This document shows positions 18,913 through 27,258 of a stretch of 55,046 nt of DNA, one piece after another. The notes under the pieces are model-generated. The model saw nothing but the letters and a program-made list of their open reading frames with translations, had not been told where the DNA came from and searched no databases. Origin of the DNA: an uncultured Dorea sp. (lineage in GTDB: Bacteria > Bacillota > Clostridia > Lachnospirales > Lachnospiraceae); NCBI GenBank assembly GCA_947063855.1, contig CAMSTW010000012.1, positions 1 to 55,046 of the forward strand. The letters are read 5' to 3'. A program made the position numbers and the translations under genes. The stretch's first letter is position 1; every line of letters begins with the position of its first letter.

Positions 18913-19377
18913 ATGACGAAATATGAATTTCTGGATAAGATGAGACATGCGCTTGCGAATGATCTGAGCGGACCGGTGATACAGGAGAATATCAGTTATT
19001 ACGACAGCTATATCAGCGAGGAGGTCAGGAAGGGCAGAAGCGAGGAGGCCGTGACAGAGGAGCTGGGCGATCCGTGGGCGCTTGCGCGGACGATTATTGA
19101 GTCCGCAGGAGGCGGCGCGGGGAATGCACAGGGCGAGTATACCTATGAGCCGGAACGTCAGAGGTATGGACAGGAACGTCAGGACGTGAAGAGGCAGGTC
19201 CATGTGTTCGGTCTGGATTCCTGGTGGAAGAGGCTGATCCTTGTGCTGGGGATCATTGGCGTGGTGATGGTTGTGGTGGCTGTGATCGGAGGCATATTCT
19301 CGCTCCTTGCGCCGTTAGTGGTGCCGATCCTGATCGTGATGCTCATCTTGCGGATTATCGGGGGACGACGGCGATGA
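18913..19377 (+). CDS. DUF1700/HAAS-domain-like membrane protein
   Basis: 154 residues from the ATG at 18913 behind GGGAGGG. The N-terminal 65 residues (MTKYEFLDKMRHAL...EEAVTEELGDPWALARTI) match the HAAS/DUF1700 helical domain, followed by a charged linker rich in Glu, Arg and Gln and two strongly hydrophobic segments at about 104-146. Proteins of this type are usually paired with a PadR repressor and act in membrane-linked signalling; no PadR gene is present here. The stop overlaps the next ATG (ATGA). Confidence 0.85.
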   Translation: MTKYEFLDKMRHALANDLSGPVIQENISYYDSYISEEVRKGRSEEAVTEELGDPWALARTIIESAGGGAGNAQGEYTYEPERQRYGQERQDVKRQVHVFGLDSWWKRLILVLGIIGVVMVVVAVIGGIFSLLAPLVVPILIVMLILRIIGGRRR

Positions 19378-19628
19378 ATATAAAGATGGATGAAGGCAGA
19401 ATTCTTGGAGTGAAGGATGTCGCCGCAGTTTTCCATATGACGATTACCGATGTGATTAATGAAGCGCTGAATGAGTATCTTCCCAAGATGAAACGGGATC
19501 CGTTTTATCGTCTGACTGCAAGTGTGAAAGAGGCGTCCGCTAAAGAGTCCGCAGAGATTCTTTCTGAACTGGAGACGCTGACTGATGAGGATCTGACGAT
19601 TAGCTCCTCAAAGAAGTTTGCTGTTTAA
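19374..19628 (+). CDS. Small protein with a possible ribbon-helix-helix or helix-turn-helix segment
   Basis: 84 residues, start ATG overlapping the stop of the preceding membrane-protein gene. The central part (DVAAVFHMTITDVINEALNEYL) could form a short DNA-binding helix pair as in antitoxin-like proteins, and the C-terminal part is acidic and helical (SVKEASAKESAEILSELETL). It is not recognised with confidence. If it is an antitoxin, its partner is missing: the next bases contain only a short open start at 19678 that runs into the end of the convergent HAD gene. Confidence 0.55.
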   Translation: MNIKMDEGRILGVKDVAAVFHMTITDVINEALNEYLPKMKRDPFYRLTASVKEASAKESAEILSELETLTDEDLTISSSKKFAV

Positions 19629-19710
19629 GTGGAGGGGAAACTGATGGAAGGGAGAAGAAGCGGGGAGAGATTATCATATGAAATTCAGTATTGGGATAGA
19701 GGATGACCTG

Positions 19711-20484
19711 TCAGGAGAGCAGACCTTCCAGCACATCCTCCACCGAGTTCGTAATATCTGTCGAATATGCAGACAGTCCCGGCGCGCCGTCGGCCATGGC
19801 GTAGCTGACTCCGGCATATTCCAGCATCTCCACGTCATTATACCGGTCTCCAAAGGTCATGCACTCTTCCGGCCGGACGCCAAGGGCAGAGGCCAGAGCG
19901 GCAAGGGCAGTCCCTTTATTCGCATCCGGAGCGATAAAATCAACCCAGATCATTCCAGAGGTGACAACCTTGATTTCATTTCCAAATAATTTCTGAAAAT
20001 ATGCTTCTATATTCTCCGCGCCTGTAAAATCGCAGACGGCGGCCTTGAGAAATGGCTCCTTAACGTCAGCCAGGTCGTCTACAGTGCGCAGATCATAGCG
20101 GACAACCTCACGGATATGCCGGATGAAGGCCGGATCTGTGGAATCTGTATAGCAGGCGGATTCGCAGGACAGCAGGCAGTGGCATCCGCCCCGCTCCCGG
20201 ACAGCCCGGAAAATACGAAGTCCCAGTTCGCGGTCAATATATCCCCTGGAGATTACATCATTATTGCAGATGCAAAGAGAACCGTTCTCTGCAATATAGT
20301 GGATATCGTTCTGAACGGGAGCGAAGAGCAGACGGAGGTTGTAATACTGCCTTCCGCTTGCGGCGACGAACTGGATTCCGTGCTCTTTCAGTCTCAGGAC
20401 CAGATCACAGAATCCGTCAGGCAGTTTTTGCGCCCCGTTCTTCAAGATTGTACCGTCAAGATCGCTTGCGACTAATTTTATCAT
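19711..20484 (-). CDS. Cof-type HAD-superfamily phosphatase
   Basis: 257 residues on the minus strand; GGGAGG lies about 10 bases before the ATG. The N-terminus LVASDLDGTILKNGAQKLPD carries the DxDGT nucleophile motif, and the C-terminal MTFGDRYNDVEMLEYAGVSYAMADG is the Mg-binding GDxxND motif of Cof/YbiV-type HAD IIB enzymes. These dephosphorylate sugar phosphates or related metabolites in the cytoplasm. The gene converges on the preceding small gene and no terminator is visible between them. Confidence 0.93.
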   Translation of the reverse strand: MIKLVASDLDGTILKNGAQKLPDGFCDLVLRLKEHGIQFVAASGRQYYNLRLLFAPVQNDIHYIAENGSLCICNNDVISRGYIDRELGLRIFRAVRERGGCHCLLSCESACYTDSTDPAFIRHIREVVRYDLRTVDDLADVKEPFLKAAVCDFTGAENIEAYFQKLFGNEIKVVTSGMIWVDFIAPDANKGTALAALASALGVRPEECMTFGDRYNDVEMLEYAGVSYAMADGAPGLSAYSTDITNSVEDVLEGLLS

Positions 20485-21121
20485 GTAATATGCCTCCCTG
20501 TTTATACCAGTGCTTCGATTAAAAGCTGTTTATACGCTTGGCTGGCTGTTTATGAAGATTATATATAATTATCGGATAGATGGCAATACTTGTTGCGGAT
20601 GTTTTTGGAATGCCGTGGATATTATCTGCCTTTCACAGCAATGTCAATCACGTTGCTGATTGGCGTGGGGACGATACAGCTATACGGTCCAGGAGACTGG
20701 TGGGTTAAGGTAGCCAAAAACAGCGGCATATGTTATACTTGCGTCAAAGAAATATGAATCCGGGAGAATGAATTTCCGTTTCCTGACAAATATCATTGTC
20801 CGGATATGCAGAGAGTCTGGAGAGGCAGGGAGTATCATGAGCGCAAATCGGGATAAAGGAGATTGTTGTGGGGAATAAGCTGGTTATTGAAGCAGTCGTA
20901 TAGATGTTTCTGTCTGGTCCGCACGGCTGCCTGAACGGCAAATTATGCATTGCGGATTACGGGCAGGCGGATTATAATATAAGAATGAACGGCAGAGGCT
21001 GGTACTCTAGAGCAATTTTTAAAAATTCATTCCTGCAATCTGGATTCATACAATGGAGCATCAGTCTTCTGCCTGCGAGAACAGATAAGACATATTAGTG
21101 AGAGAAAGAGAGGACAGACAA
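20485..21121. other. 637-base region without a convincing gene
   Basis: The stretch separates the HAD gene and rpiB. It holds one short open frame at 20599-20757 (+) whose 52 residues include a hydrophobic stretch (LPFTAMSITLLIGVGTIQLY); it has no ribosome site and looks like a fragment of a lost membrane protein gene or chance. A 64-residue frame at 20904-21098 shows no protein-like features. No tRNA, CRISPR or terminator was seen. Confidence 0.5.
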
Positions 21122-21565
21122 TTGAGAATAGGAATAGGCAACGATCATGCGGCGGTTGTGATGAAGAATGAGATATCAGATTATTTAAGGGAACTGGGCC
21201 ATGAGGTAGTGAATTACGGGACGGACAGCGATGCAAGCTGCAGCTATGCAGTATATGGGGAGAAGGTTGCAAGAGCTGTTGCGGCAAAGGAAGTGGACCT
21301 GGGAGTGCTGATCTGCGGTACAGGCGTGGGTATCTCGCTTGCGGCCAACAAGGTAAAGGGGATCCGTGCTGCGGTGTGTTCTGAGTCATGTACGGCAAGG
21401 CTGGTCAGACAGCATAATAATGCGAATATCCTTGCATTTGGGGCGCGGATTATCGGGATCGAGACGGCGAAGGAGATCGTGAAGGCGTGGCTGGATGCCG
21501 AGTTTGAAGGGGGACGGCATCAGGAAAGAGTGGATATGATTATGGCGATTGAGGAGAGAGGATAG
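21122..21565 (+). CDS. rpiB: Ribose-5-phosphate isomerase B family (RpiB/LacAB)
   Basis: 147 residues from the TTG at 21122, chosen because the protein then begins LRIGIGNDHAAVVMK as in the family and GAGAGGACA lies just ahead; a GTG at 21098 would add 8 unlikely residues. The active-site motifs NDHAA near the N-terminus and LICGTGVGISLAANK (Cys base) are intact. It interconverts ribose 5-phosphate and ribulose 5-phosphate, or acts on a related sugar phosphate. It is followed by a strong two-way terminator. Its neighbours in other sugar loci make an allose or galactose 6-phosphate role conceivable. Confidence 0.93.
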   Translation: MRIGIGNDHAAVVMKNEISDYLRELGHEVVNYGTDSDASCSYAVYGEKVARAVAAKEVDLGVLICGTGVGISLAANKVKGIRAAVCSESCTARLVRQHNNANILAFGARIIGIETAKEIVKAWLDAEFEGGRHQERVDMIMAIEERG

Positions 21566-21580
21566 AATAGAACGATACTT

Positions 21581-21628
21581 AAAGAAGGCTTTCAGCAAAT
21601 TCCCCCAATTTGCTGAAAGCCTTCTTTT
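21581..21628. terminator. Bidirectional intrinsic terminator between rpiB and the zinc dehydrogenase
   Basis: A perfect 21-bp stem (21581-21601 with 21607-21627) around a CCCCC loop, ending in TTTT on the plus strand and starting with AAAG (CTTT on the minus strand). It lies between convergent genes. Confidence 0.93.
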
Positions 21629-21668
21629 GTCAGAGCCCGGCTTCACTTCTCCGTTGAGGAGTCTTCAT

Positions 21669-22718
21669 TTAGTCTTTGATTGTCGGTTGTTCCATATCAA
21701 TCATAACCTTCATAGCCTTATCTTTTTCCAGATCTATCGTATCATAGCCCTTCTTGAATTCCCGGAAACCAAAATGATGTGTGATCAGGGCGTCGAATTC
21801 AATCTTCCCGTCGGCAACCAGTTCGATTGCTTTGATGTAATCTTCTTCACGGTACATGGCGCTTCCCAGAAGGGTCAGTTCGTGATCCTGTACTGCAGCC
21901 ATATCGACAGTGGCAAGGTCGCCGAATACGCCGACGATTACGATGTGGCTGCCTTTTCTTGCATATTCAATGGCCTGTCTGGTGGTAGGATTGATGCCGA
22001 TACACTCGAAGATCACATCCGCACGGTCTTCCCCACATGCTTCGATGATGGCTTCTAACAGATCCTGCTTGGAAGGATTCACCGTGGTGATTCCGCATTT
22101 CCTTGCCGTTTCCAGACGATATGAACTTAATTCAGATAACAGGACCACCTCTGCGCCAAGCGCCTTCGCAGTCTGTGCCACCAGATTACCGATAGGGCCT
22201 CCGCCTAATACGACGGCTTTCCTGCCGGTCAGGTCTTCCGAGAAACGTCTTACCGCGTGCACGGCGACTGCCAGGGGTTCGATCATGGCGCCGTGTTCCC
22301 AGGACATGGATTCCGGAAGTACAAGAACCTTCTTTGCGTCCACAACGAAATAATCGCTGGCCATTCCGGTCGTCTGGAATCCCATCACCTTCAGAGTCTC
22401 GCAGTCATTGTACATACCATGGGTACAGGGATAGCATTTGCCGCACACTACCTGAGGCTGAATCGTCACCTTGTCGCCAATCTTTATGTTCGTCACCTCG
22501 CTCCCGATCTCTACCACCTCTGCGGATACTTCATGTCCCTGAACAACAGGATAACTGGTGTAAGGATGCTTCCCATGATTGACATGGATATCAGAGCCGC
22601 AGATTCCGATCCGCTTCATCTTAACCTTCACCTGATCCGGCTGTACCTTTGGAATATCAACCTCGCGATATTCGATGTTTCCCGGGCTTGTCATGATTGC
22701 TTGTGTCATCTTTTCCAT
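21669..22718 (-). CDS. Zinc-dependent alcohol dehydrogenase (sorbitol/threonine dehydrogenase-like)
   Basis: 349 residues from the ATG at 22718, preceded by AAAGGAG; the frame extends 11 codons upstream. Medium-chain dehydrogenase signature: catalytic zinc region GICGSDIHVNHGKHP and QGHEVSAEVVEIG, structural zinc cysteines in CGKCYPCTHGMYNDC, and the NAD-binding AVVLGGGPIGNLVAQTAKALG. Such enzymes oxidise sugar alcohols or the anomeric or secondary hydroxyl of sugars. It is divergent from the shikimate-dehydrogenase-like operon and its upstream region carries copies of the motif found at the GntR promoter, so it is probably in the same regulon. Confidence 0.93.
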   Translation of the reverse strand: MEKMTQAIMTSPGNIEYREVDIPKVQPDQVKVKMKRIGICGSDIHVNHGKHPYTSYPVVQGHEVSAEVVEIGSEVTNIKIGDKVTIQPQVVCGKCYPCTHGMYNDCETLKVMGFQTTGMASDYFVVDAKKVLVLPESMSWEHGAMIEPLAVAVHAVRRFSEDLTGRKAVVLGGGPIGNLVAQTAKALGAEVVLLSELSSYRLETARKCGITTVNPSKQDLLEAIIEACGEDRADVIFECIGINPTTRQAIEYARKGSHIVIVGVFGDLATVDMAAVQDHELTLLGSAMYREEDYIKAIELVADGKIEFDALITHHFGFREFKKGYDTIDLEKDKAMKVMIDMEQPTIKD

Positions 22719-22776
22719 ACATACACTCTCCTTTGCCAATGAATATTCCATGCTTTTTCTGCCAGATTATATGATG

Positions 22777-22792
22777 CTATGTAATAACATAG
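22777..22792 (+). promoter_or_regulatory. GntR operator candidate upstream of the zinc dehydrogenase
   Basis: CTATGT and ACATAG form an inverted repeat around AATA. The core TATGTAATAACATA differs by two bases from the motif at the GntR promoter. It lies about 60 bases upstream of the dehydrogenase ATG on the minus strand. Confidence 0.55.
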
Positions 22793-22864
22793 GTATATTA
22801 TAAACATAGTGTAGCATATAAGGAGGAGATACGCAATAAATTATGCGAAAAAATAAAAAAACTA

Positions 22865-22892
22865 TTGAAATTTCGCCCCTATATGTTATTAT
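22865..22892 (+). promoter_or_regulatory. Promoter of the module A operon
   Basis: TTGAAA, 16-bp spacer, TATTAT, with the operator motif covering the -10 box. The same hexamers and spacing occur at the GntR gene on the opposite strand near 30.5 kb. Confidence 0.7.
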
Positions 22893-22910
22893 GTAGGTAC
22901 ATAGTAATAA
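22882..22910 (+). promoter_or_regulatory. GntR operator candidate over the module A promoter
   Basis: TATGTTATTATGTA (22882-22895) is the exact reverse complement of the motif at 30514-30527 upstream of the GntR gene; a related TACATAGTAATAA follows at 22898-22910. Placement over the -10 box fits a repressor site. Confidence 0.65.
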
Positions 22911-23006
22911 AACAATAAAATAACTAATGTAATGAAACACTGGTAATCCACGCATTTCCTGCGGACAGGATTACCGGCTGCAAATTCAGGAAAGGGAGTT
23001 TAAACA

Positions 23007-23945
23007 ATGGCGAATGTATACGAGAAAGCGACTGCACCTACATTATATTTTATCGGAGTTACAACCGGGCAGTCTTCGATCATGAAGGTATTTCCCAAGT
23101 GGGCCAAAGCCCTGGGACTTCATGATGCAGTAATCAAGGGGATCGATTTTGCACCTCATTCTTCCGCAGAGGAATATCGTGAGGCGGTGAACTTTATCAA
23201 GAATGATCCGCTGTCTATGGGTGCGCTTGTCACGACCCATAAGATCGATCTGTTCAACACCTGTAAGGATCTGTTCGAATATGTGGATCCTTATGCAGAG
23301 AAGCTGGGAGAGGTTTCATCCATATCAAAGAGAGGGGATCAGCTCTGTGCCCATGCAAAGGATCCGATTTCCAGCGGACTGGCTCTGGAGAATTTCGTAC
23401 CGGAGAATTACTGGAAGGAGTATGACGGCGACGTACTGCTTCTTGGCGCGGGCGGAAGCACCCTGGCAATGTCTGTGTATTTTGCACAGGAGAAATTCGG
23501 CGACAATGTTCCGAAGCGGATTATTATTGCAAACAGGAGCGTTCCAAGACTTGATTCCGCCAGAGAGATACTTGAGGGGATCCATCCGGATATAAAGTTT
23601 GAATACATACACAATCCTTCTCCTGCGGATAACGACAGGACGCTGGCTTCATTAAAGCCGCATTCCCTGATCGTAAATGCGACGGGGCTTGGGAAGGACG
23701 GCCCGGGATCCCCGCTCACGGACCAGTGCGAGTTCCCCAAGGACAGTCTCGTGTGGGAGATCAATTACCGGGGGGACCTGCTGTTTAAGCGCCAGGCAGA
23801 GGCACAGGCAGAGGAGAAGAACCTTCATGTGGAAGATGGATGGATCTATTTTATCCATGGATGGACACAGGTGATTGCAGAGGTGTTCCATATAGAGATT
23901 AAGGGAGAACTGCTCAATCAGTTAAGTGAGATTGCAAGAGCATAG
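23007..23945 (+). CDS. Shikimate dehydrogenase-like NAD(P)-binding protein
   Basis: 312 residues, GGGAG ahead of the ATG. The N-terminal half follows the shikimate dehydrogenase substrate domain: Lys79 in GALVTTHKIDLFN takes the place of the catalytic Lys of the usual NVTxPxK motif. The second half has a nucleotide-binding LLLGAGGSTLAMSVYF and a later IVNATGLGKDGPGSP, equivalent to the NATPLGM motif. It is longer and divergent from AroE, and it opens a sugar-catabolic operon with an isomerase, a lactonase-like hydrolase and an aldolase, so it probably oxidises or reduces a sugar-derived acid or ketone rather than shikimate. Substrate unknown. Confidence 0.8.
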   Translation: MANVYEKATAPTLYFIGVTTGQSSIMKVFPKWAKALGLHDAVIKGIDFAPHSSAEEYREAVNFIKNDPLSMGALVTTHKIDLFNTCKDLFEYVDPYAEKLGEVSSISKRGDQLCAHAKDPISSGLALENFVPENYWKEYDGDVLLLGAGGSTLAMSVYFAQEKFGDNVPKRIIIANRSVPRLDSAREILEGIHPDIKFEYIHNPSPADNDRTLASLKPHSLIVNATGLGKDGPGSPLTDQCEFPKDSLVWEINYRGDLLFKRQAEAQAEEKNLHVEDGWIYFIHGWTQVIAEVFHIEIKGELLNQLSEIARA

Positions 23946-23990
23946 GAATCAGAGAATCGAACGATAGAAACAAAATAAGGAGGATATGAT

Positions 23991-24584
23991 ATGAATCAAT
24001 TTAACTGGGATACCAGTTTTGCTGTGGATTTTAATCTGCAGAATGGTTTTTCGAAAACGGCTAAAACAACCAGACGGTCTCTTTCCCAGATGAAGGAGAT
24101 GTTCTACGACACGGATGCCGCGGAGGCGATACTTAAGGAATCGGATCCGCTGATCTATGAATTTCATGAGTTAGGCGCTCCGGAACGCGCCGGCGACCTG
24201 GCGTTTGGGACCACGATACTCTATCCGGGATGCGTAGGGGATGAATATTATATGACCAAAGGACATTTCCATACGATCCTTGAGACGGCAGAGGTATATT
24301 ACACACTGAGCGGCGAGGGATATATGGTGATGGAGAATCCGGAAGGGGATACGATGGAACTGCCTCTGCGGACAGGGGAGGCGCTCTATGTGCCAAGGCG
24401 CTATGCCCACAGATCCGTCAATACCGGCGATCAGCCGCTTGTGATGTTCTATACCTTTGGCGCGGATGCGGGGCATGATTACGGCACGATTGAGACAAAG
24501 GGATATCACAGACTGATTGTGAAGAGAGAGGATAAACCGACTGTCATAGACAATCCGAAATGGAAGCAGGCAGCGGAAGTATGA
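23991..24584 (+). CDS. Cupin-type glucose-6-phosphate isomerase family protein
   Basis: 197 residues, AAGGAGG before the ATG. It has the archaeal-type phosphoglucose isomerase pattern: TILYPGCVGDEYYMTKGHFH followed by Glu in ETAEVYYTLSGEG, and a last metal His in VPRRYAHRSVN. These cupin enzymes use a metal to interconvert aldose and ketose 6-phosphates. Being inside a catabolic operon and not a glycolytic locus, it may act on a different phosphorylated sugar. The stop overlaps the start of the phosphotriesterase-family gene (ATGA), indicating coupled translation. Confidence 0.88.
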   Translation: MNQFNWDTSFAVDFNLQNGFSKTAKTTRRSLSQMKEMFYDTDAAEAILKESDPLIYEFHELGAPERAGDLAFGTTILYPGCVGDEYYMTKGHFHTILETAEVYYTLSGEGYMVMENPEGDTMELPLRTGEALYVPRRYAHRSVNTGDQPLVMFYTFGADAGHDYGTIETKGYHRLIVKREDKPTVIDNPKWKQAAEV

Positions 24585-25531
24585 GAGAGGTTATGACAGT
24601 CACCGGCCCCGTCCCTTCGCAGGAGCTTGGATTCTGCCAGTGCCATGAGCATATAGCCCTGAGTAAGGGGTGGTCGTATAAGGTCAATCCGGCTCTCTGC
24701 ATAGATGACAGGTCCAAAAGTCTGGAGGAATTAAGGCGTTACCGTTCTTTTGGAGGAAATACGCTTATAGAAGCACAGCCGTGCGGCTGTAACCGCATGG
24801 CGTCAGAACTTCTGGAACTGTCAGAAGAGTCCGGGGTATACATAATCGCGTCGACGGGATTCCATAAGCTGTTATTCTATCCGGGGGATCACTGGATCCA
24901 CAGGACACCGGCACAGGAACTCTTGGAATTGTTCGTCAGGGAGCTTGAAGAGGGGATGTATGAGGATGGAGATCTGGCGTTTCCTTCACGGCAGTGCTGT
25001 GCCAGGGCAGGCATAATCAAGACGGCTTACGATACGGAAGAACTGAGTCCAAGATATCAGGAATTATTCAGGGCCGCCGCTCTGGCCGCGATTCGCACGG
25101 ACAGGGTGATCATGATTCATGTGGAGCAGGGGACAGATCCAAGGAGACTGCTTGATTATCTGACGAACCTTGGGGTGCGTCCGCGCAGACTTATGTTCTG
25201 CCATATGGACCGGGCGTGCCGGGATATTGCGGTACATAAGGATATCTTAAGGAGCGGCGCATACCTGGAATTCGACACCATCGGACGGTTCAAGTATCAC
25301 AGCGACGAACAGGAGATTGCGATATTCCGGGAATTGATGGAGGCCGGGTATCAGGGGCAGCTGCTTTATTCGCTGGACACCACCAGGGAGAGGCTGAGAG
25401 CCTATCAGCCTTCTGCGGTTGGTCTGGATTATATCCTGACCACATTTAATCCACTGTTAAGGGATTCGGGGATTCCGGAGGAGATTATCCAGATGATCTC
25501 GGTCGTGAATCCGGCGAAGTTATTGTGCTGA
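24581..25531 (+). CDS. Phosphotriesterase-family metal hydrolase (likely lactonase)
   Basis: 316 residues from the ATG that overlaps the preceding stop; 7 further upstream codons are not needed. The metal-site residues of the PTE family are in place: CHEH (His22, His24), the bridging Lys147 in GIIKTAYD, His in IMIHVEQG, His in MFCHMDR and Asp in YSLDTTR. Bacterial members in sugar loci hydrolyse sugar or sugar-phosphate lactones rather than phosphotriesters. A second PTE-family gene sits in module B at 45201, also near a zinc dehydrogenase and an aldolase. Confidence 0.88.
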   Translation: MREVMTVTGPVPSQELGFCQCHEHIALSKGWSYKVNPALCIDDRSKSLEELRRYRSFGGNTLIEAQPCGCNRMASELLELSEESGVYIIASTGFHKLLFYPGDHWIHRTPAQELLELFVRELEEGMYEDGDLAFPSRQCCARAGIIKTAYDTEELSPRYQELFRAAALAAIRTDRVIMIHVEQGTDPRRLLDYLTNLGVRPRRLMFCHMDRACRDIAVHKDILRSGAYLEFDTIGRFKYHSDEQEIAIFRELMEAGYQGQLLYSLDTTRERLRAYQPSAVGLDYILTTFNPLLRDSGIPEEIIQMISVVNPAKLLC

Positions 25532-25573
25532 AAAAACCCGGAGCATACATCAAAGATATAAGGAGAATAAGAT

Positions 25574-26221
25574 ATGAATTACACAAGTCTGTTAGAACAA
25601 GTTGAGATTAAGAAGATTGTACCTGTCGTAAAGCTTGACCGGGCGTCAGACGCCCGTCCTCTTGGGGAAGCATTGACCGAAGGCGGGCTTCCAGTCGCGG
25701 AGGTTACCTTCCGCACGGACGCCGCCGAAGAATCCATCCGCATCATGAAGCGGGAATTCCCGGAGATGATGGTCGGAGCCGGCACAGTGGTAAATGTGGA
25801 ACAGGCAAAACGGGCGTTGGACGCCGGAGCTTCATTCCTGGTATCGCCGGGGATCAGCCGTTCTGTCGTGGAGTTTGCCATTGACAACAAACTCCCGGTC
25901 TTCCCGGGAACCTGTACGCCGTCCGAGGTCATGATCGCCATGGAATATGATCTTTTGGTAGTTAAATTCTTCCCTGCGGCGCAATATGGCGGATTGGCGA
26001 CGATTAAGGCGCTTGCGGCTCCGTTTCCGTCACTTCGGTTTATGCCTACGGGAGGGATCAATGCGGCGAATATCATGGACTATCTTGCATCGGATAAAAT
26101 CATTGCCTGCGGCGGGAGCTGGATGGTGAAGGACAGCCTGATCAATGCAGGAGATTTTGAAGAGATTACCCGGCTGACAGCAGAGGCTGTCGCGCTGGTG
26201 TCAAAGAAACAGGAGGGGTAA
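25574..26221 (+). CDS. eda: KDPG/KHG aldolase (2-keto-3-deoxy-6-phosphogluconate aldolase family)
   Basis: 215 residues, AAGGAG before the ATG. Class I aldolase of the Eda family: Glu in VAEVTFRTDAA, Thr in VGAGTVVN, Schiff-base Lys131 in LVVKFFPAAQYGG and the phosphate-site FMPTGGINAAN. It splits a 2-keto-3-deoxy sugar-acid phosphate to pyruvate and an aldehyde phosphate. In this operon it is likely the final carbon-carbon cleavage step. Another aldolase of the same family is at 41158. Confidence 0.93.
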   Translation: MNYTSLLEQVEIKKIVPVVKLDRASDARPLGEALTEGGLPVAEVTFRTDAAEESIRIMKREFPEMMVGAGTVVNVEQAKRALDAGASFLVSPGISRSVVEFAIDNKLPVFPGTCTPSEVMIAMEYDLLVVKFFPAAQYGGLATIKALAAPFPSLRFMPTGGINAANIMDYLASDKIIACGGSWMVKDSLINAGDFEEITRLTAEAVALVSKKQEG

Positions 26222-26224
26222 GCC

Positions 26225-27178
26225 ATGAGGATATTAGTAACGCCTACTTCCTTACAGCCGGGGAAGAATTCCGGGGCGTTAGAAGTGCTGAAGCAATTCT
26301 CGGAGGATCTGGTTTTTAATGAACTGGGCCGTCCGCTTAAAGAGGATGAGCTGATTCCTCTGCTTAAGGACTGCGACGGATATATTGCTGGACTTGATTT
26401 TATCACGGAGAAGGTGCTTAAGTCCTGTGAGAAGCTGAAAGTGATCTCCCGCTATGGAGCAGGATACGACCGTGTAGATATAGAAGCGGCCAGAGAGAAG
26501 GGAGTCCTTGTGACAAACACGCCGGGCGTGAATGCAGAAGCGGTGGGAGAGCTTGCGTTTTCTCTGATTCTCTCTGTTGCGAGAAAGATTCCGTATCTCA
26601 ATCAGTCTACACGGGAGGGACAGTGGGTTCGTTCCACCGGAATGGAGCTTAAGGGTAAGACGATTGGTATCATGGGACTTGGCGCGATCGGGAAGGTGGT
26701 TGCCAGATGCGCGCAGGGATTTGAGATGAAGGTGATCGCGTACGATCCCTTTATCAATGAAGACTACTGTGCATCACATCAGATCGGAGTGTGTACATTT
26801 GATGAGGTTATAGAGCAGGCGGATGTCATCAGCCTCCATCTTCCGCTGAATGATTCTACAAAGCATCTGATTGGGGAAGAGGCTATCGGCAGGATGAAGC
26901 CGGGCGCAATCCTGATCAATACCTCAAGAGGCGGCATCATAGATGAGGACGCGGCGTATCAGGCCCTCAAGTCAGGGAAGCTTGGCGGGCTTGGCCTGGA
27001 TGCCTTTGAGGTGGAACCGCCGGCAGGTTCCTTGCTGTTTGAGTTTGACAATGTTGTCGTCACGCCTCATACCGGCGCGCATACCAGGGAGGCCACGGAT
27101 AACATGGCCAATGCGTCCATCCAGAATCTGATAGATGTGTTAAGCGGGAAGGAATGTCCGTATATCGTTAATAAATGA
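26225..27178 (+). CDS. D-isomer-specific 2-hydroxyacid dehydrogenase (phosphoglycerate dehydrogenase-like)
   Basis: 317 residues; starts 3 bases after the aldolase stop, with AGGAGGGG ahead. NAD-binding motif GIMGLGAIGKVVARCAQGF, the catalytic Arg in INTSRGGIIDE, Glu downstream and His in VVTPHTGAHTREATDNM are all visible. It reduces or oxidises a 2-keto/2-hydroxy acid. It lacks the C-terminal ACT domain of biosynthetic SerA, so a catabolic role on a sugar acid from this operon is more likely than serine synthesis. Confidence 0.92.
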   Translation: MRILVTPTSLQPGKNSGALEVLKQFSEDLVFNELGRPLKEDELIPLLKDCDGYIAGLDFITEKVLKSCEKLKVISRYGAGYDRVDIEAAREKGVLVTNTPGVNAEAVGELAFSLILSVARKIPYLNQSTREGQWVRSTGMELKGKTIGIMGLGAIGKVVARCAQGFEMKVIAYDPFINEDYCASHQIGVCTFDEVIEQADVISLHLPLNDSTKHLIGEEAIGRMKPGAILINTSRGGIIDEDAAYQALKSGKLGGLGLDAFEVEPPAGSLLFEFDNVVVTPHTGAHTREATDNMANASIQNLIDVLSGKECPYIVNK

Positions 27179-27258
27179 TTCTGGCCGGACGGAGTATTGG
27201 CGCAAACTGGAATCAAGAGATCAGGCAGAGGGATGCGTCTATCTAAGAGGAGGTTTCC

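Noticed and set aside
20904..21098. 64-residue frame upstream of rpiB
   Set aside because: No ribosome site and no recognisable features; the composition is that of random translation.
21549..22751. Plus-strand open frames opposite the zinc dehydrogenase
   Set aside because: They are shadows of a well-supported gene on the minus strand and show no protein-like features.
23007..23945. Annotation as AroE for shikimate synthesis
   Set aside because: Divergent motifs (TTHK, NATGLGK) and a sugar-catabolic operon with its own repressor argue against a housekeeping shikimate role.
24581..25531. Phosphotriesterase function in the literal sense (pesticide hydrolysis)
   Set aside because: Metal residues match the fold, but location between a phosphosugar isomerase and a KDPG aldolase points to lactone hydrolysis.
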